A stretch of 54,149 nucleotides of DNA from Candidatus Avelusimicrobium vaccinum. Lineage in GTDB: Bacteria; Elusimicrobiota; Elusimicrobia; Elusimicrobiales; Elusimicrobiaceae. The notes under the pieces are model-generated. The model worked only from the letters and a program-made list of their open reading frames with translations, made no database searches and was not told the DNA's origin. The translations under genes and the position numbers were made by a program. The number at the start of each line of letters is the position of its first letter. Within the stretch, counting starts at the first letter, position 1. The stretch is taken from assembly GCA_902794895.1 (NCBI GenBank), contig CADBIY010000008.1:1-54149 (forward strand). Reading direction: 5' to 3'. Below, in pieces: positions 8,359 through 16,778 of the stretch.

Positions 8359-9698
8359 GACAAGCCGTTAAAGATGCAGCCAGCAATTATTTCCGCCAAG
8401 TACATGGCGGCAAACGCGAATTTAAATATATTCCGCCTTCCGGCAAGTTATTAGACGAGCAAGACTTGCTCAATATGATTGATGCCAGCTTAGATATGTG
8501 GCTGACTGCCGGACGGTTTAACGACCAATTTGAAAAGGATTTTGCCCAATTTTTAGGTGTCAAATTTGCGTTGTCCACCAACTCGGGTTCGTCTGCCAAT
8601 TTGCTGGCATTATCTGCACTCACTTCCCATAAATTAGGCAAAAAACGCTTAAAAAGAGGCGACGAAGTCATTACTGTGGCCGCCGGTTTCCCGACGACCG
8701 TCAATCCCATTATCCAACAAGGGTTAATTCCCGTATTTGTAGATTGCGAAGTTGGTACTTATAACATCAAGGCTTCCCAAATTGAAACTGCTCTATCCCC
8801 CAAGACAAAAGCGATTTTTGTCGCACACACGCTGGGAAATATGTTTGACATGGACGAAATTTTGTCCATTTGTAAAAAGCATAACTTGTGGCTGATTGAA
8901 GACTCTTGCGACGCCCTCGGGGCAGAATGGAACGGTAAAAAAGCCGGCACGATCGGACATATCGGTACGTATAGTTTTTACCCGGCCCATCACTTAACCA
9001 TGGGGGAAGGCGGCGCCGTCGTAACTAATGACCCGCAACTCTATCGCATTATCCTTTCCTTCCGCGATTGGGGACGTGACTGCTGGTGCAAACCGGGGAC
9101 CGACAACACCTGCAAAAATCGTTTTAATATGCAACTGGGGAATTTGCCCTTCGGTTACGACCATAAATATACTTATTCTCACGTCGGTTTTAACCTCAAA
9201 ATTACCGATTGGCAAGCAGCTATCGGTGTAAGCCAAGTAAAAAAACTGCCGGCTTATATCCAAAAACGAACGGACAATGCGGCCTACTTAACCAAAGCCC
9301 TGGCGGATTTACAAGATTATTTAATCTTGCCGACTATTCACGAAGGGGTCAAACCTTCTTGGTTCGGCTATTTAATTTCTGTGAAAGATTCCGCTCCGTT
9401 TACCAAACAACAACTCGTGGAATATTTGGAAGAACACGGCGTGGGGACCCGTCAACTTTTTGCCGGCAATTTATTGCGCCAACCCATGATGGTGGATAAC
9501 GACATTCCGCTTCGTATCGGCAATTCACCCGTCTTAAAATCGTGCGATTTAACCGAAAAAGAATATGCGCTCTTACCCAATACGGACTTTATTATGAATC
9601 ATACTTTCTGGGTGGGCACGTTCCCGGCATTAGGGGAAGAACAATTGGCAAAAACGTCCGCCGTCATCCATGATTTTGTAAAAGAGAAAATAAAATAA
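8343..9698 (+). CDS. rfbH: CDP-4-keto-6-deoxyglucose 3-dehydrase (E1)
   Basis: The 451-residue PMP-dependent iron-sulfur enzyme removes the 3-hydroxyl to give the CDP-3,6-dideoxy-4-keto sugar. The aminotransferase-fold lysine is replaced by histidine in SFYPAHHLTMGEGG (about residues 211-224), a hallmark of this dehydrase. RDWGRDCWCKPGTDNTC (from about residue 242) supplies the Cys residues for the 2Fe-2S cluster. The partner NADH-dependent reductase (E3, DdhD) is not in this window, so it must be encoded elsewhere or replaced by a housekeeping reductase. Confidence 0.95.
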   Translation: MEKELRQAVKDAASNYFRQVHGGKREFKYIPPSGKLLDEQDLLNMIDASLDMWLTAGRFNDQFEKDFAQFLGVKFALSTNSGSSANLLALSALTSHKLGKKRLKRGDEVITVAAGFPTTVNPIIQQGLIPVFVDCEVGTYNIKASQIETALSPKTKAIFVAHTLGNMFDMDEILSICKKHNLWLIEDSCDALGAEWNGKKAGTIGHIGTYSFYPAHHLTMGEGGAVVTNDPQLYRIILSFRDWGRDCWCKPGTDNTCKNRFNMQLGNLPFGYDHKYTYSHVGFNLKITDWQAAIGVSQVKKLPAYIQKRTDNAAYLTKALADLQDYLILPTIHEGVKPSWFGYLISVKDSAPFTKQQLVEYLEEHGVGTRQLFAGNLLRQPMMVDNDIPLRIGNSPVLKSCDLTEKEYALLPNTDFIMNHTFWVGTFPALGEEQLAKTSAVIHDFVKEKIK

Positions 9699-10582
9699 TG
9701 AAAACAATACTCCTCACCGGCGGCAATGGATTTATCGGCAAGAATATTCGCGAAAGTTTCTTGGCTGATAAGTACCAACTTGTTGCCCCGCGGAGTTATG
9801 AACTTAATTTGGCCGATACCGAAGCGGTGGATGATTTTTTCCGCACCCACTCGTTTGATGTGGTGTTGCATGCGGCCACCAAACCCGGGCACCGAAATGC
9901 CAAAGATCCTACCAACCTCTTTTATACCAACATCCGCATGTTTGAAAATTTGGTACGTCATACGGATAAATTCGGAAAACTAATCAATTTCGGTAGCGGT
10001 GCCGTCTATGATACTTCGGCTGAAAACCGTTTAGTGACCGAGGACCAAATCGGAAAGCGTTGCGGAAAAGATGAGCACAGTTTTTGCAAATATGTGGTTC
10101 ACAACCGCATTGAAGCGTTGCCAAATGTGTGGGATTTAAATATCTTTGGTATCTTCGGTAAATACGAAGATTGGGAAATCCGGTTTATTTCCAATGCTAT
10201 TTGTAAAGCCATCTTTAATTTGCCCATTACGCTGCGCCAAAACCGCCGGTTTAGTTATTTGTACGTCAACGACTTGATGCCTATTTTAGAATATTTCATT
10301 GAAAATACCCCGCAATACAAAACCTACAATATCACGCCGGACTATGAAACGGAACTCTTGCAAGCCGCCCAAACGGTGCAGCAACTAAGCGGGGGGAAAA
10401 GCACCCTACAAATTGCCCGGGAAGGATACGGCCTGAGTTATTCCGGCAGCAATGCACGGCTAAAAAATGAAATAAAAAATTTGAAGTTTACACCGTTTGA
10501 ACAAGCGGTAGAAGAATTGTTCAACTATTACAACAAAAACAAATCACAAATCAACCAAGATTTACTACGAACTGACAAGTAA
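9698..10582 (+). CDS. NAD-dependent epimerase/dehydratase family protein with altered YxxxK
   Basis: The 294-residue extended SDR has the Rossmann motif LLTGGNGFIGKNI. Where the catalytic YxxxK is expected the sequence is EHSFCKY, so the Tyr position is His. A helper Ser/Thr region (NFGSGAVYD) is present. The start codon overlaps the rfbH stop by one base, so translation is coupled. By position it should act on the CDP-dideoxy sugar or its branched product, for example as a 4-keto reductase or epimerase. The exact reaction is not readable from sequence, and the missing Tyr makes a normal reductase mechanism less certain. Confidence 0.8.
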   Translation: MKTILLTGGNGFIGKNIRESFLADKYQLVAPRSYELNLADTEAVDDFFRTHSFDVVLHAATKPGHRNAKDPTNLFYTNIRMFENLVRHTDKFGKLINFGSGAVYDTSAENRLVTEDQIGKRCGKDEHSFCKYVVHNRIEALPNVWDLNIFGIFGKYEDWEIRFISNAICKAIFNLPITLRQNRRFSYLYVNDLMPILEYFIENTPQYKTYNITPDYETELLQAAQTVQQLSGGKSTLQIAREGYGLSYSGSNARLKNEIKNLKFTPFEQAVEELFNYYNKNKSQINQDLLRTDK

Positions 10583-10594
10583 AAGGGAGTACTT

Positions 10595-11413
10595 ATGAAC
10601 CTGCTAGAACGCAAGATGTTGGATACATTAAAAGATCTTAAAGAAAACCACCATGTGATTGGTATTAAGGCCGAATTTGAGGCCGAAGGCACCCGCATGG
10701 AAGAAGCCTTACGGTTAAAAGAAGTGATTACCAAGGCAGGACTGGATTTATTTATTAAAATCGGCGGATGCGAAGCCATTAAAGATATGTTTGATGCGCG
10801 CACTATCGGCGTTAAAGGTATTGTCGGGCCCATGATTGAAACCGATTATGCAATGACCAAATACGTCAAGGCCACCCACTTCGTATTTCCCGAAGAAGAA
10901 CGCGCGGAAATGGACTTTTTAATTAACGTAGAAACCAAAACCGGCGTGGAACATTTGGATGCCATGATGGCCCGGCCGGAATTTAACGAAGTTTCCGGGA
11001 TCGTGTTAGGACGTGTAGATATGACCGGAAGCATGGGGCTCACCCGCGAAGATATTAACTCCGAAGCTATTTTTGATATTGCTGATTTACTGTGCCATAA
11101 AATGCAAAAAGCCGGTAAAAAGATGATTATCGGCGGCGGGGTATCGGCTCACTCCTTGCCGTTTTTCAAACGCTTACCCGCAGGTGCATTAACAAAATTT
11201 GAAACACGCAAAATTATATTTGATGCCCAATCTGCCTTGCAGGATCCCAACGCCGACAAGGGAATTTTAAAAGCGGTCGGTTTTGAGTTAATGTGGCTTA
11301 AAAATAAACGCGATTTCTATGGAATGATTTTCAAAGAAGATGAGGCCCGGATTACCATGCTGGAAGCCCGCTACAAAAAACTTATTGAAGAAGCCGGCGG
11401 AAGATTAGACTAA
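10595..11413 (+). CDS. HpcH/HpaI aldolase/citrate lyase-family protein
   Basis: The 272-residue protein looks like a TIM-barrel pyruvate-type aldolase. The segments GIKAEFEAEG, GVKGIVGPMIETDYA, NVETKTGVEHLD and VLGRVDMTGSM match the family, with acidic residues placed for a divalent metal. This family forms or cleaves C-C bonds next to pyruvate-like substrates. It sits between CDP-dideoxysugar genes and a thiamine-diphosphate enzyme, which suggests it supplies or processes the carbon unit attached to the sugar. That role is inferred only from context. GGGAG precedes the ATG. Confidence 0.8.
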   Translation: MNLLERKMLDTLKDLKENHHVIGIKAEFEAEGTRMEEALRLKEVITKAGLDLFIKIGGCEAIKDMFDARTIGVKGIVGPMIETDYAMTKYVKATHFVFPEEERAEMDFLINVETKTGVEHLDAMMARPEFNEVSGIVLGRVDMTGSMGLTREDINSEAIFDIADLLCHKMQKAGKKMIIGGGVSAHSLPFFKRLPAGALTKFETRKIIFDAQSALQDPNADKGILKAVGFELMWLKNKRDFYGMIFKEDEARITMLEARYKKLIEEAGGRLD

Positions 11414-11418
11414 ACACT

Positions 11419-13191
11419 ATGATTAAACTGTCCGATTATTTGGTTAAAAAATTAGAAAAATACGGTATTCGCCACGTATTTATGGTTACCGGCGGCGGAG
11501 CTATGCATTTGGACGATAGCTTCGGCCAGAGCAAAAAAATCAAACGCATTTTTAACCACCACGAACAAGGCTCTGCCTTGGCTGCCGAAGGATACGCACG
11601 TACGAATCAGCAACTGGCAGTTGCGTGCGTAACTACCGGACCGGGGGGGCTTAACTGTTTGAACGGAGTCTTTGGGGCGTGGACGGACAGTGCGCCGATT
11701 TTGTTTATTTCCGGCCAAGTAAAAACATCCACCACGTTATCTTCCTGCCCGGAAATACAGCTCCGGCAACTCGGCGATCAAGAAGTAAATATCGTGCGCG
11801 TGGTACAACCGCTTACGAAATATGCCAAAATGGTAACCGATCCGTATGAAATTGATGCTATTTTAGATGAAGCTATTTATCACGCAACTACCGGCCGCCC
11901 GGGCCCGGTGTGGGTAGATATACCGATTAATATCCAAGCCGCACCTATTGATCCCAAAAAACTAAAGAAATTTCGCGCGCCTGCCTTAAAAGCCGCTTCC
12001 GTTGCCAGCGGCCTGAAAAAGGCCGCCACCTGGCTTGCCAAAGCCAAACGACCGCTACTTGTTGCCGGGCATGGGATCCGCTTAAGCGGTACTCAAAAAT
12101 TCTTAGACAAACTACTTGTACAAACAAAAATGCCGGTGGTTACCACCTTTAACGGCATGGATTTAGTACCTTCTCATCATGCCCAATTTGCCGGACGAAT
12201 CGGCACGGTAGGGCAACGCGCCGGCAACTTTGCGCTTCAAAATGCAGATGTGGTGTTATTTTTAGGAACGCGCAACAATATCCGCCAAGCCAGCTATAAC
12301 TGGGAAAACTTCGCTAAAAACGCAAAAAAAATTATAGTGGATATTGACCCGGCCGAACTAAAAAAGCCCACCGTAAAGCCGGATTTGCCCCTTTGCGGGG
12401 ATTTAAGAAACGTCTTGCCCGCGCTGGTTAAGCAACTCAAAAAGCCGCTGGGCGAAAAAACGTGGCTTGCCCATTGTCAAAAGTTACGCCAAAAATATCC
12501 GCCGTTACGCGAGTTTACCATTAAGCCGGCAGATAAAATTCATCCGTATTATTTTATGGAAACCCTGGGAAAAATCCTGCCCGAAAACACCCGGGTTGTT
12601 GCGTCTAACGGAACCGCGTGCGTGGCATTTTTTCAGGCCATGGATAGCAAAAAAGGGCAACGGTTACTTTTAAACTCCGGGGATGCTTCTATGGGATACG
12701 GCCTCCCGGCGGCTATCGGCGTTTGTGCGGCCAGCGGCAAAGATACAGTCTGCCTAGAAGGGGACGGAAGTATTATGATGAATTTGCAGGAGTTGCAAAC
12801 CGTCAAAACCAACAAGCTCCCCATTAAAATTTTTGTAATTAAAAACGGAGAATATATTTCCATTATCCAAACACAAAGTAAATTTTTTAACGGCCGCCTG
12901 ACCGGATGTAACGCAAAAAGCGGGGTAGAAGTGCCGGACTTTGCAAAAGTAGCCAAGGCCTTTGATTTACCGTTTGTACGTTTATCCAAAAACCGGGATT
13001 TGGAACAAGGCATCAAAAAAGTGTTGGCTATGCAGGGCCCGGTGGTGTGTGAACTGGATTGCACGCACAATTACGCGTTTGCGCCCAAGTTATCCGCACG
13101 CAAACTGCCCGACGGAACTATGGTCAGCCCCACCTTAGAAGATATGTTCCCGTTTTTGGATAGAAAAGAATTTGCCGAGGCCCTATTATGA
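11419..13191 (+). CDS. Thiamine-diphosphate enzyme, acetolactate synthase-like (YerE-like candidate)
   Basis: The 590-residue protein has the three-domain layout of ThDP decarboxylases/carboligases. The activating Glu is in NHHEQGSALAAEGYA (Glu49), a central domain follows, and the ThDP motif GDGSIMMNLQEL...FVIKN is near residues 445-475. In yersiniose synthesis, YerE, an enzyme of this family, adds a two-carbon acetyl unit from pyruvate to the CDP-3,6-dideoxy-4-keto sugar made by DdhA-C. Finding this gene directly after rfbFGH supports the same chemistry here. It overlaps the next gene by 4 nt (ATGA). Ordinary acetolactate synthase is less likely because no ilv genes or small subunit are nearby. 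Confidence 0.8.
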   Translation: MIKLSDYLVKKLEKYGIRHVFMVTGGGAMHLDDSFGQSKKIKRIFNHHEQGSALAAEGYARTNQQLAVACVTTGPGGLNCLNGVFGAWTDSAPILFISGQVKTSTTLSSCPEIQLRQLGDQEVNIVRVVQPLTKYAKMVTDPYEIDAILDEAIYHATTGRPGPVWVDIPINIQAAPIDPKKLKKFRAPALKAASVASGLKKAATWLAKAKRPLLVAGHGIRLSGTQKFLDKLLVQTKMPVVTTFNGMDLVPSHHAQFAGRIGTVGQRAGNFALQNADVVLFLGTRNNIRQASYNWENFAKNAKKIIVDIDPAELKKPTVKPDLPLCGDLRNVLPALVKQLKKPLGEKTWLAHCQKLRQKYPPLREFTIKPADKIHPYYFMETLGKILPENTRVVASNGTACVAFFQAMDSKKGQRLLLNSGDASMGYGLPAAIGVCAASGKDTVCLEGDGSIMMNLQELQTVKTNKLPIKIFVIKNGEYISIIQTQSKFFNGRLTGCNAKSGVEVPDFAKVAKAFDLPFVRLSKNRDLEQGIKKVLAMQGPVVCELDCTHNYAFAPKLSARKLPDGTMVSPTLEDMFPFLDRKEFAEALL

Positions 13192-13718
13192 AGTTTACGG
13201 AACTGCCGCTAAAAGGGGCTTGCCTCATTGAGTTGGAAGAATTTAAGGATGAGCGTGGTACATTTGCGCGGCAATTTTGCAAACACGAATTTCAAAAAAT
13301 CGGAATTGAAATAGATTTGTGTCAATGTAACATTTCCAAAAATTTTAAGAAAAATACCATCCGCGGACTGCATTATCAAAAAGCACCTTTTTTAGAGCCG
13401 AAAATCGTATCCTGTTTACAGGGCTCTTTTTATGACGTAATTGTGGACTTACGCCCGGGGTCATCCACCTATCTTCAATGGCAAGGGGTGGAATTATCCG
13501 AATCTAACGGGAAAATGCTCTACCTACCGCCTAATTTTGCACATGGTTTTCAAACATTACAGGATAATACCACCGTGTATTATCAATTAGGTGAATTTTT
13601 TCAACCGAACTGTTACGCCGGGTTGCGATACAATGATCCTAAAATTGGTATCACCTGGAAGGATTTAGGAACTACACCGATTATGAACGAGCGGGATAAA
13701 AATTATGAACTCCTCTAA
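13188..13718 (+). CDS. RmlC-like sugar nucleotide 3,5-epimerase
   Basis: The 176-residue cupin resembles dTDP-4-dehydrorhamnose 3,5-epimerase. Catalytic His is in RGLHYQK (His62), Asp in IVDLRPGSSTY, the second His in NFAHGFQTL, and Tyr in TTVYYQLGEFF. In this CDP-sugar cluster it may epimerise C5 (as AscE does for ascarylose) or C3, and need not be a dTDP enzyme. It is translationally coupled to genes on both sides by 4-nt and 14-nt overlaps. Confidence 0.85.
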   Translation: MKFTELPLKGACLIELEEFKDERGTFARQFCKHEFQKIGIEIDLCQCNISKNFKKNTIRGLHYQKAPFLEPKIVSCLQGSFYDVIVDLRPGSSTYLQWQGVELSESNGKMLYLPPNFAHGFQTLQDNTTVYYQLGEFFQPNCYAGLRYNDPKIGITWKDLGTTPIMNERDKNYELL

Positions 13719-14601
13719 AAAAGTATTGGTAACGGGCGCCACCGGACTTATTGGAAAAGAACTGGCCCAGCCGCTTTTACAAGCCGGCTTTGAAGTGCAC
13801 GCCTTTACCATTGATGGAAAAAACCCCGATAACGGCTTCCATTGGATAAAAGGGAACCTGTTTAACGATAGCGATATCAAAGCCGCTATGGAAGCGGTTA
13901 AGCCCCAATATCTTTTAAATATGGCATGGTGCACGGTAGGGGATTACTTAAAATCCGATTTAAATTACCAATTTTTACAGGCAGGTATTTCGCTATTAAA
14001 GCACTTTAAAGACAATGGGGGAAAACGGGCCGTTTTTACCGGAACCTGCTTTGAGTATAAGTTTAAAAATACTCCGCTTAAAGAAACAGATGAATTAGAC
14101 CCCAACAAAACCGTCTATACTTTTTGTAAAAATAAACTTCATGAAACGGCTGCTTATTTCTGCGCGCAGCACGATATAAGTTTTGGTTACGGACGCATTT
14201 TCTATGTTTATGGACGTAATGAGAATAAAACTCGTCTAACAGGAATGATTATTGACAAGCTCTCCCGCAACGAAGAAGTCATCATTAAAAGTGGCCGTTT
14301 ATACAAAGATTATATGTATGCCAAAGATATTGCGGGTGCGTTTGCGGCTTTGTTGGATTCTACGGCACAGGGTGTTGTCAATATCTGCACGGGAAAGGCC
14401 ATTTCTATCAAAGATTTTACGTTAGAAATCGCGCGGCAAATGGGCAAGGAACATCTCGTTGTTTTTAAAAATGAACCTTCCAATCAGCCGCCCATTATCA
14501 TCGGTGATAATACGCGGCTTACCAAAGAAGTGGGGTACCAAATTAAATATAGTTTAAATACTGCGATTGAAGAAATATGGGAGCATATTAATGGCAATTA
14601 A
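13705..14601 (+). CDS. NAD-dependent epimerase/dehydratase (sugar 4-ketoreductase candidate)
   Basis: The 298-residue extended SDR has an N-terminal KVLVTGATGLIGKEL Rossmann motif and an intact YxxxK (VYTFCKNKLHE), unlike its relative at 9698. It is probably the final reductase of the CDP-sugar pathway, analogous in role to YerF or AscF, but sequence alone does not fix the substrate. It overlaps the RmlC-like gene by 14 nt and the first glycosyltransferase by 11 nt. Confidence 0.8.
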   Translation: MNSSKKVLVTGATGLIGKELAQPLLQAGFEVHAFTIDGKNPDNGFHWIKGNLFNDSDIKAAMEAVKPQYLLNMAWCTVGDYLKSDLNYQFLQAGISLLKHFKDNGGKRAVFTGTCFEYKFKNTPLKETDELDPNKTVYTFCKNKLHETAAYFCAQHDISFGYGRIFYVYGRNENKTRLTGMIIDKLSRNEEVIIKSGRLYKDYMYAKDIAGAFAALLDSTAQGVVNICTGKAISIKDFTLEIARQMGKEHLVVFKNEPSNQPPIIIGDNTRLTKEVGYQIKYSLNTAIEEIWEHINGN

Positions 14602-15550
14602 AGATGAACTGGAAATATATATTATTACGTATAATAGAGCGAATGAATTAACGGCTACTTTTGAGAGTTTAATTTCTTCTCCTGTTAGAGATTTTTCGAT
14701 TACAGTGTTAGATAATGACTCACAAGACAATACTTCAGTTGTTTGCAAAAAATTTCAAAACCAATTTAGCAATTTGAAATATATAAAAAACAATCGCAAT
14801 TTAGGGCCAGCAGGAAATATTTTGAAAGCAATGGAATTGGCCTCAAAAAAATGGCTTTGGATATTAGGAGATGATGATAGTTATAATTGGGAAGCATGGC
14901 CTGAAATTGAAAATGCCCTAAACCAAGATTTCGATATTGTTAATACCTGCTGGCATGATGGGGCCAAAAGTGATGATCCTTGTGTTTTATTGAATGAAGT
15001 GGGATTTGTATCTACGGGTATTTATCAAACAAAAAACATAACATCTATTGTTATGCAAAATGCATATTATCTCACGCTAACCCTCAACCCACATAGCGCA
15101 ATCGCAGCAGAAGTTTTAAATAAAGGTGGGAAAATATATGCTCCAAGTCAAAAACTTGTATTAGAAAACATGACGAAGGATTATTCTAAAATTTCTGTAA
15201 AGAAAAGCAGACTACATTGGGAGATGCGTAATTACAATGTGGTCTACGCCACATTAAGAATTTATGATCTTATTGAAGATCCTCTATTAAGAAAAAAATG
15301 CAATGAAATCATCTGTTTAGGAAATTCCCTTAAAAACTCTTTAGAATTTATGATTGATTGTGGAATAGATCGTCGTAGATTAATTGATACCTTTTTCATG
15401 CTAAGCTTTAAACAAAAGTTATTATTGGCTTGGGTAATATTTTCAAAACGATTGAGTCCTATTCAATTCTATCGAACAAATCGAGGTATTAATATTAAAC
15501 TGTTTTGGGTTATAAAAACAAAAATATGCCCGTTAAAAAAGAAGAAATAA
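14591..15550 (+). CDS. Family 2 glycosyltransferase
   Basis: The 319-residue GT-A enzyme opens with LEIYIITYNRANELTATFESL and has LDNDSQDNT and the metal-binding WILGDDDSYNW. The latter is shared almost exactly with the gene at 16779, so the two are paralogues. I start at ATG 14591, where GGGAG lies seven bases upstream. The gene is clearly more AT-rich than rfbF to 14601, with AAA/AAT/ATA-rich codon use, which suggests separate acquisition. Its stop is followed in frame by an unrelated-looking 3' remnant. Confidence 0.85.
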   Translation: MAIKDELEIYIITYNRANELTATFESLISSPVRDFSITVLDNDSQDNTSVVCKKFQNQFSNLKYIKNNRNLGPAGNILKAMELASKKWLWILGDDDSYNWEAWPEIENALNQDFDIVNTCWHDGAKSDDPCVLLNEVGFVSTGIYQTKNITSIVMQNAYYLTLTLNPHSAIAAEVLNKGGKIYAPSQKLVLENMTKDYSKISVKKSRLHWEMRNYNVVYATLRIYDLIEDPLLRKKCNEIICLGNSLKNSLEFMIDCGIDRRRLIDTFFMLSFKQKLLLAWVIFSKRLSPIQFYRTNRGINIKLFWVIKTKICPLKKKK

Positions 15551-15616
15551 AACTTGCCGCACCTTATTGAGAACTTTAAAACTAAAATTATTCCGTCTCT
15601 ACGAAAAAACAAGTAA
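15551..15616 (+). pseudogene. In-frame C-terminal remnant after the glycosyltransferase
   Basis: Directly after the TAA at 15548-15550 the same frame stays open for 21 codons (NLPHLIENF...SLRKNK) and then stops. The stretch is basic and helical, like a glycosyltransferase tail, and has a less AT-rich start than the gene before it. It looks like the 3' end of an older gene left behind when the upstream glycosyltransferase was swapped in. Ordinary spacer DNA is the alternative. Confidence 0.4.
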
Positions 15617-15622
15617 ATTGTT

Positions 15623-16771
15623 ATGACAAAACCTATTATCACGGTAATGACCTCTTATTACAATGACCAGGATTTCTTGGCTGATGCAATTTCGTCCGTG
15701 TTATCACAAACCTACACAAATTTTGAATATATACTGCTTAATCACGCGTCCACCGATAAGAGCCGAGAAATTGCTCATTCTTTTACCGATCCCCGTATTA
15801 AACACATTGATTTGCCTAAAAATTACGGAGCTTCAGGAAATATCTTAATAAAAAAATCGTTGGAACAAGCTGCAGGGACGTATTTAAAAACTCTATCCGC
15901 CAATGATATGCTTTTACCAAATGCGTTGGAAAAACTATTATGCAAGGCACAAGAAGAACAAGCAGATCTTGTATTCGGAGATGTCTGTTTCGTAAATAAA
16001 AACAAAAAATCCAACGGACGAACTTGGTTCCGTAACCGCTACCCCGCACATTTACCTGTATCACAATATTTGCGAGAATTTATTAACGGAACGTCATATT
16101 TTCCCTATGCGGGCAACTTTATCAAAATGGAACCTTTTAAAAAAGTTACCTTGGACTATGTTAGTGTACAACTAGCCGATATAGGTATTTGGATAGAAAT
16201 GCTATTTAACGGAGCCAAACTGGCATTTGTAGATGAGCCTGTAGCAAATTATAGAATTCATGATAAACAAATGTGTACGGCTTCTCAATTAGAAAATATT
16301 CGCAAGCGCTGCCTTTTTGAACATTTTCTATTTTGTGAGCATTATTTTAATGCAAAACCAAACCTCACACTACTGCAACAAGTATTTCCGGATGATCCCT
16401 TTGTTTCCCAATTAACTACGGAAGATACGGACTTATTTCCCTTTGCCATTGCTCAGGCCATTTACAGGTTAGGACCCAATGAAGTGTATAAACTGGCCGC
16501 ACGACAAAAAATTGCCTCCTGCCTAAACAACTATCCCTTACAACAACGTATAGAGGAAAAATTTTCCTATACATTAAAAGATTTACGTGCCAATATACTG
16601 CGTGAGCCTTACAAAGTGCTAACCTACCAAACAAAAACATTGCGGGAGGCCTCCTTGAAAGACCTGGCCTATTATTTTTTCCGCAAAATTGGGTTCATCC
16701 TTTTGTTGAAAGACTGGAAAGAAAAACGTAAAAGAGAACGCTTGCTCAAAAGCAATGATGATATATTGTAA
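15623..16771 (+). CDS. Family 2 glycosyltransferase
   Basis: The 382-residue protein has an N-terminal GT-A domain (PIITVMTSYYNDQDFL, SVLSQTYTNFEYILLNHASTDKS). The usual DxD region reads TLSANDMLLPNA, so the metal site uses Asn-Asp or is altered. The C-terminal 130 residues are helical and basic, ending in a likely membrane-associated segment. No clear Shine-Dalgarno is visible before the ATG. It should add one sugar to the surface glycan made by this operon. Confidence 0.85.
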   Translation: MTKPIITVMTSYYNDQDFLADAISSVLSQTYTNFEYILLNHASTDKSREIAHSFTDPRIKHIDLPKNYGASGNILIKKSLEQAAGTYLKTLSANDMLLPNALEKLLCKAQEEQADLVFGDVCFVNKNKKSNGRTWFRNRYPAHLPVSQYLREFINGTSYFPYAGNFIKMEPFKKVTLDYVSVQLADIGIWIEMLFNGAKLAFVDEPVANYRIHDKQMCTASQLENIRKRCLFEHFLFCEHYFNAKPNLTLLQQVFPDDPFVSQLTTEDTDLFPFAIAQAIYRLGPNEVYKLAARQKIASCLNNYPLQQRIEEKFSYTLKDLRANILREPYKVLTYQTKTLREASLKDLAYYFFRKIGFILLLKDWKEKRKRERLLKSNDDIL

Positions 16772-16778
16772 TAAAACT

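Noticed and set aside
11419-13191. Acetolactate synthase of branched-chain amino acid synthesis
   Set aside because: It lies within a CDP-sugar operon, with no ilv genes or regulatory subunit nearby.
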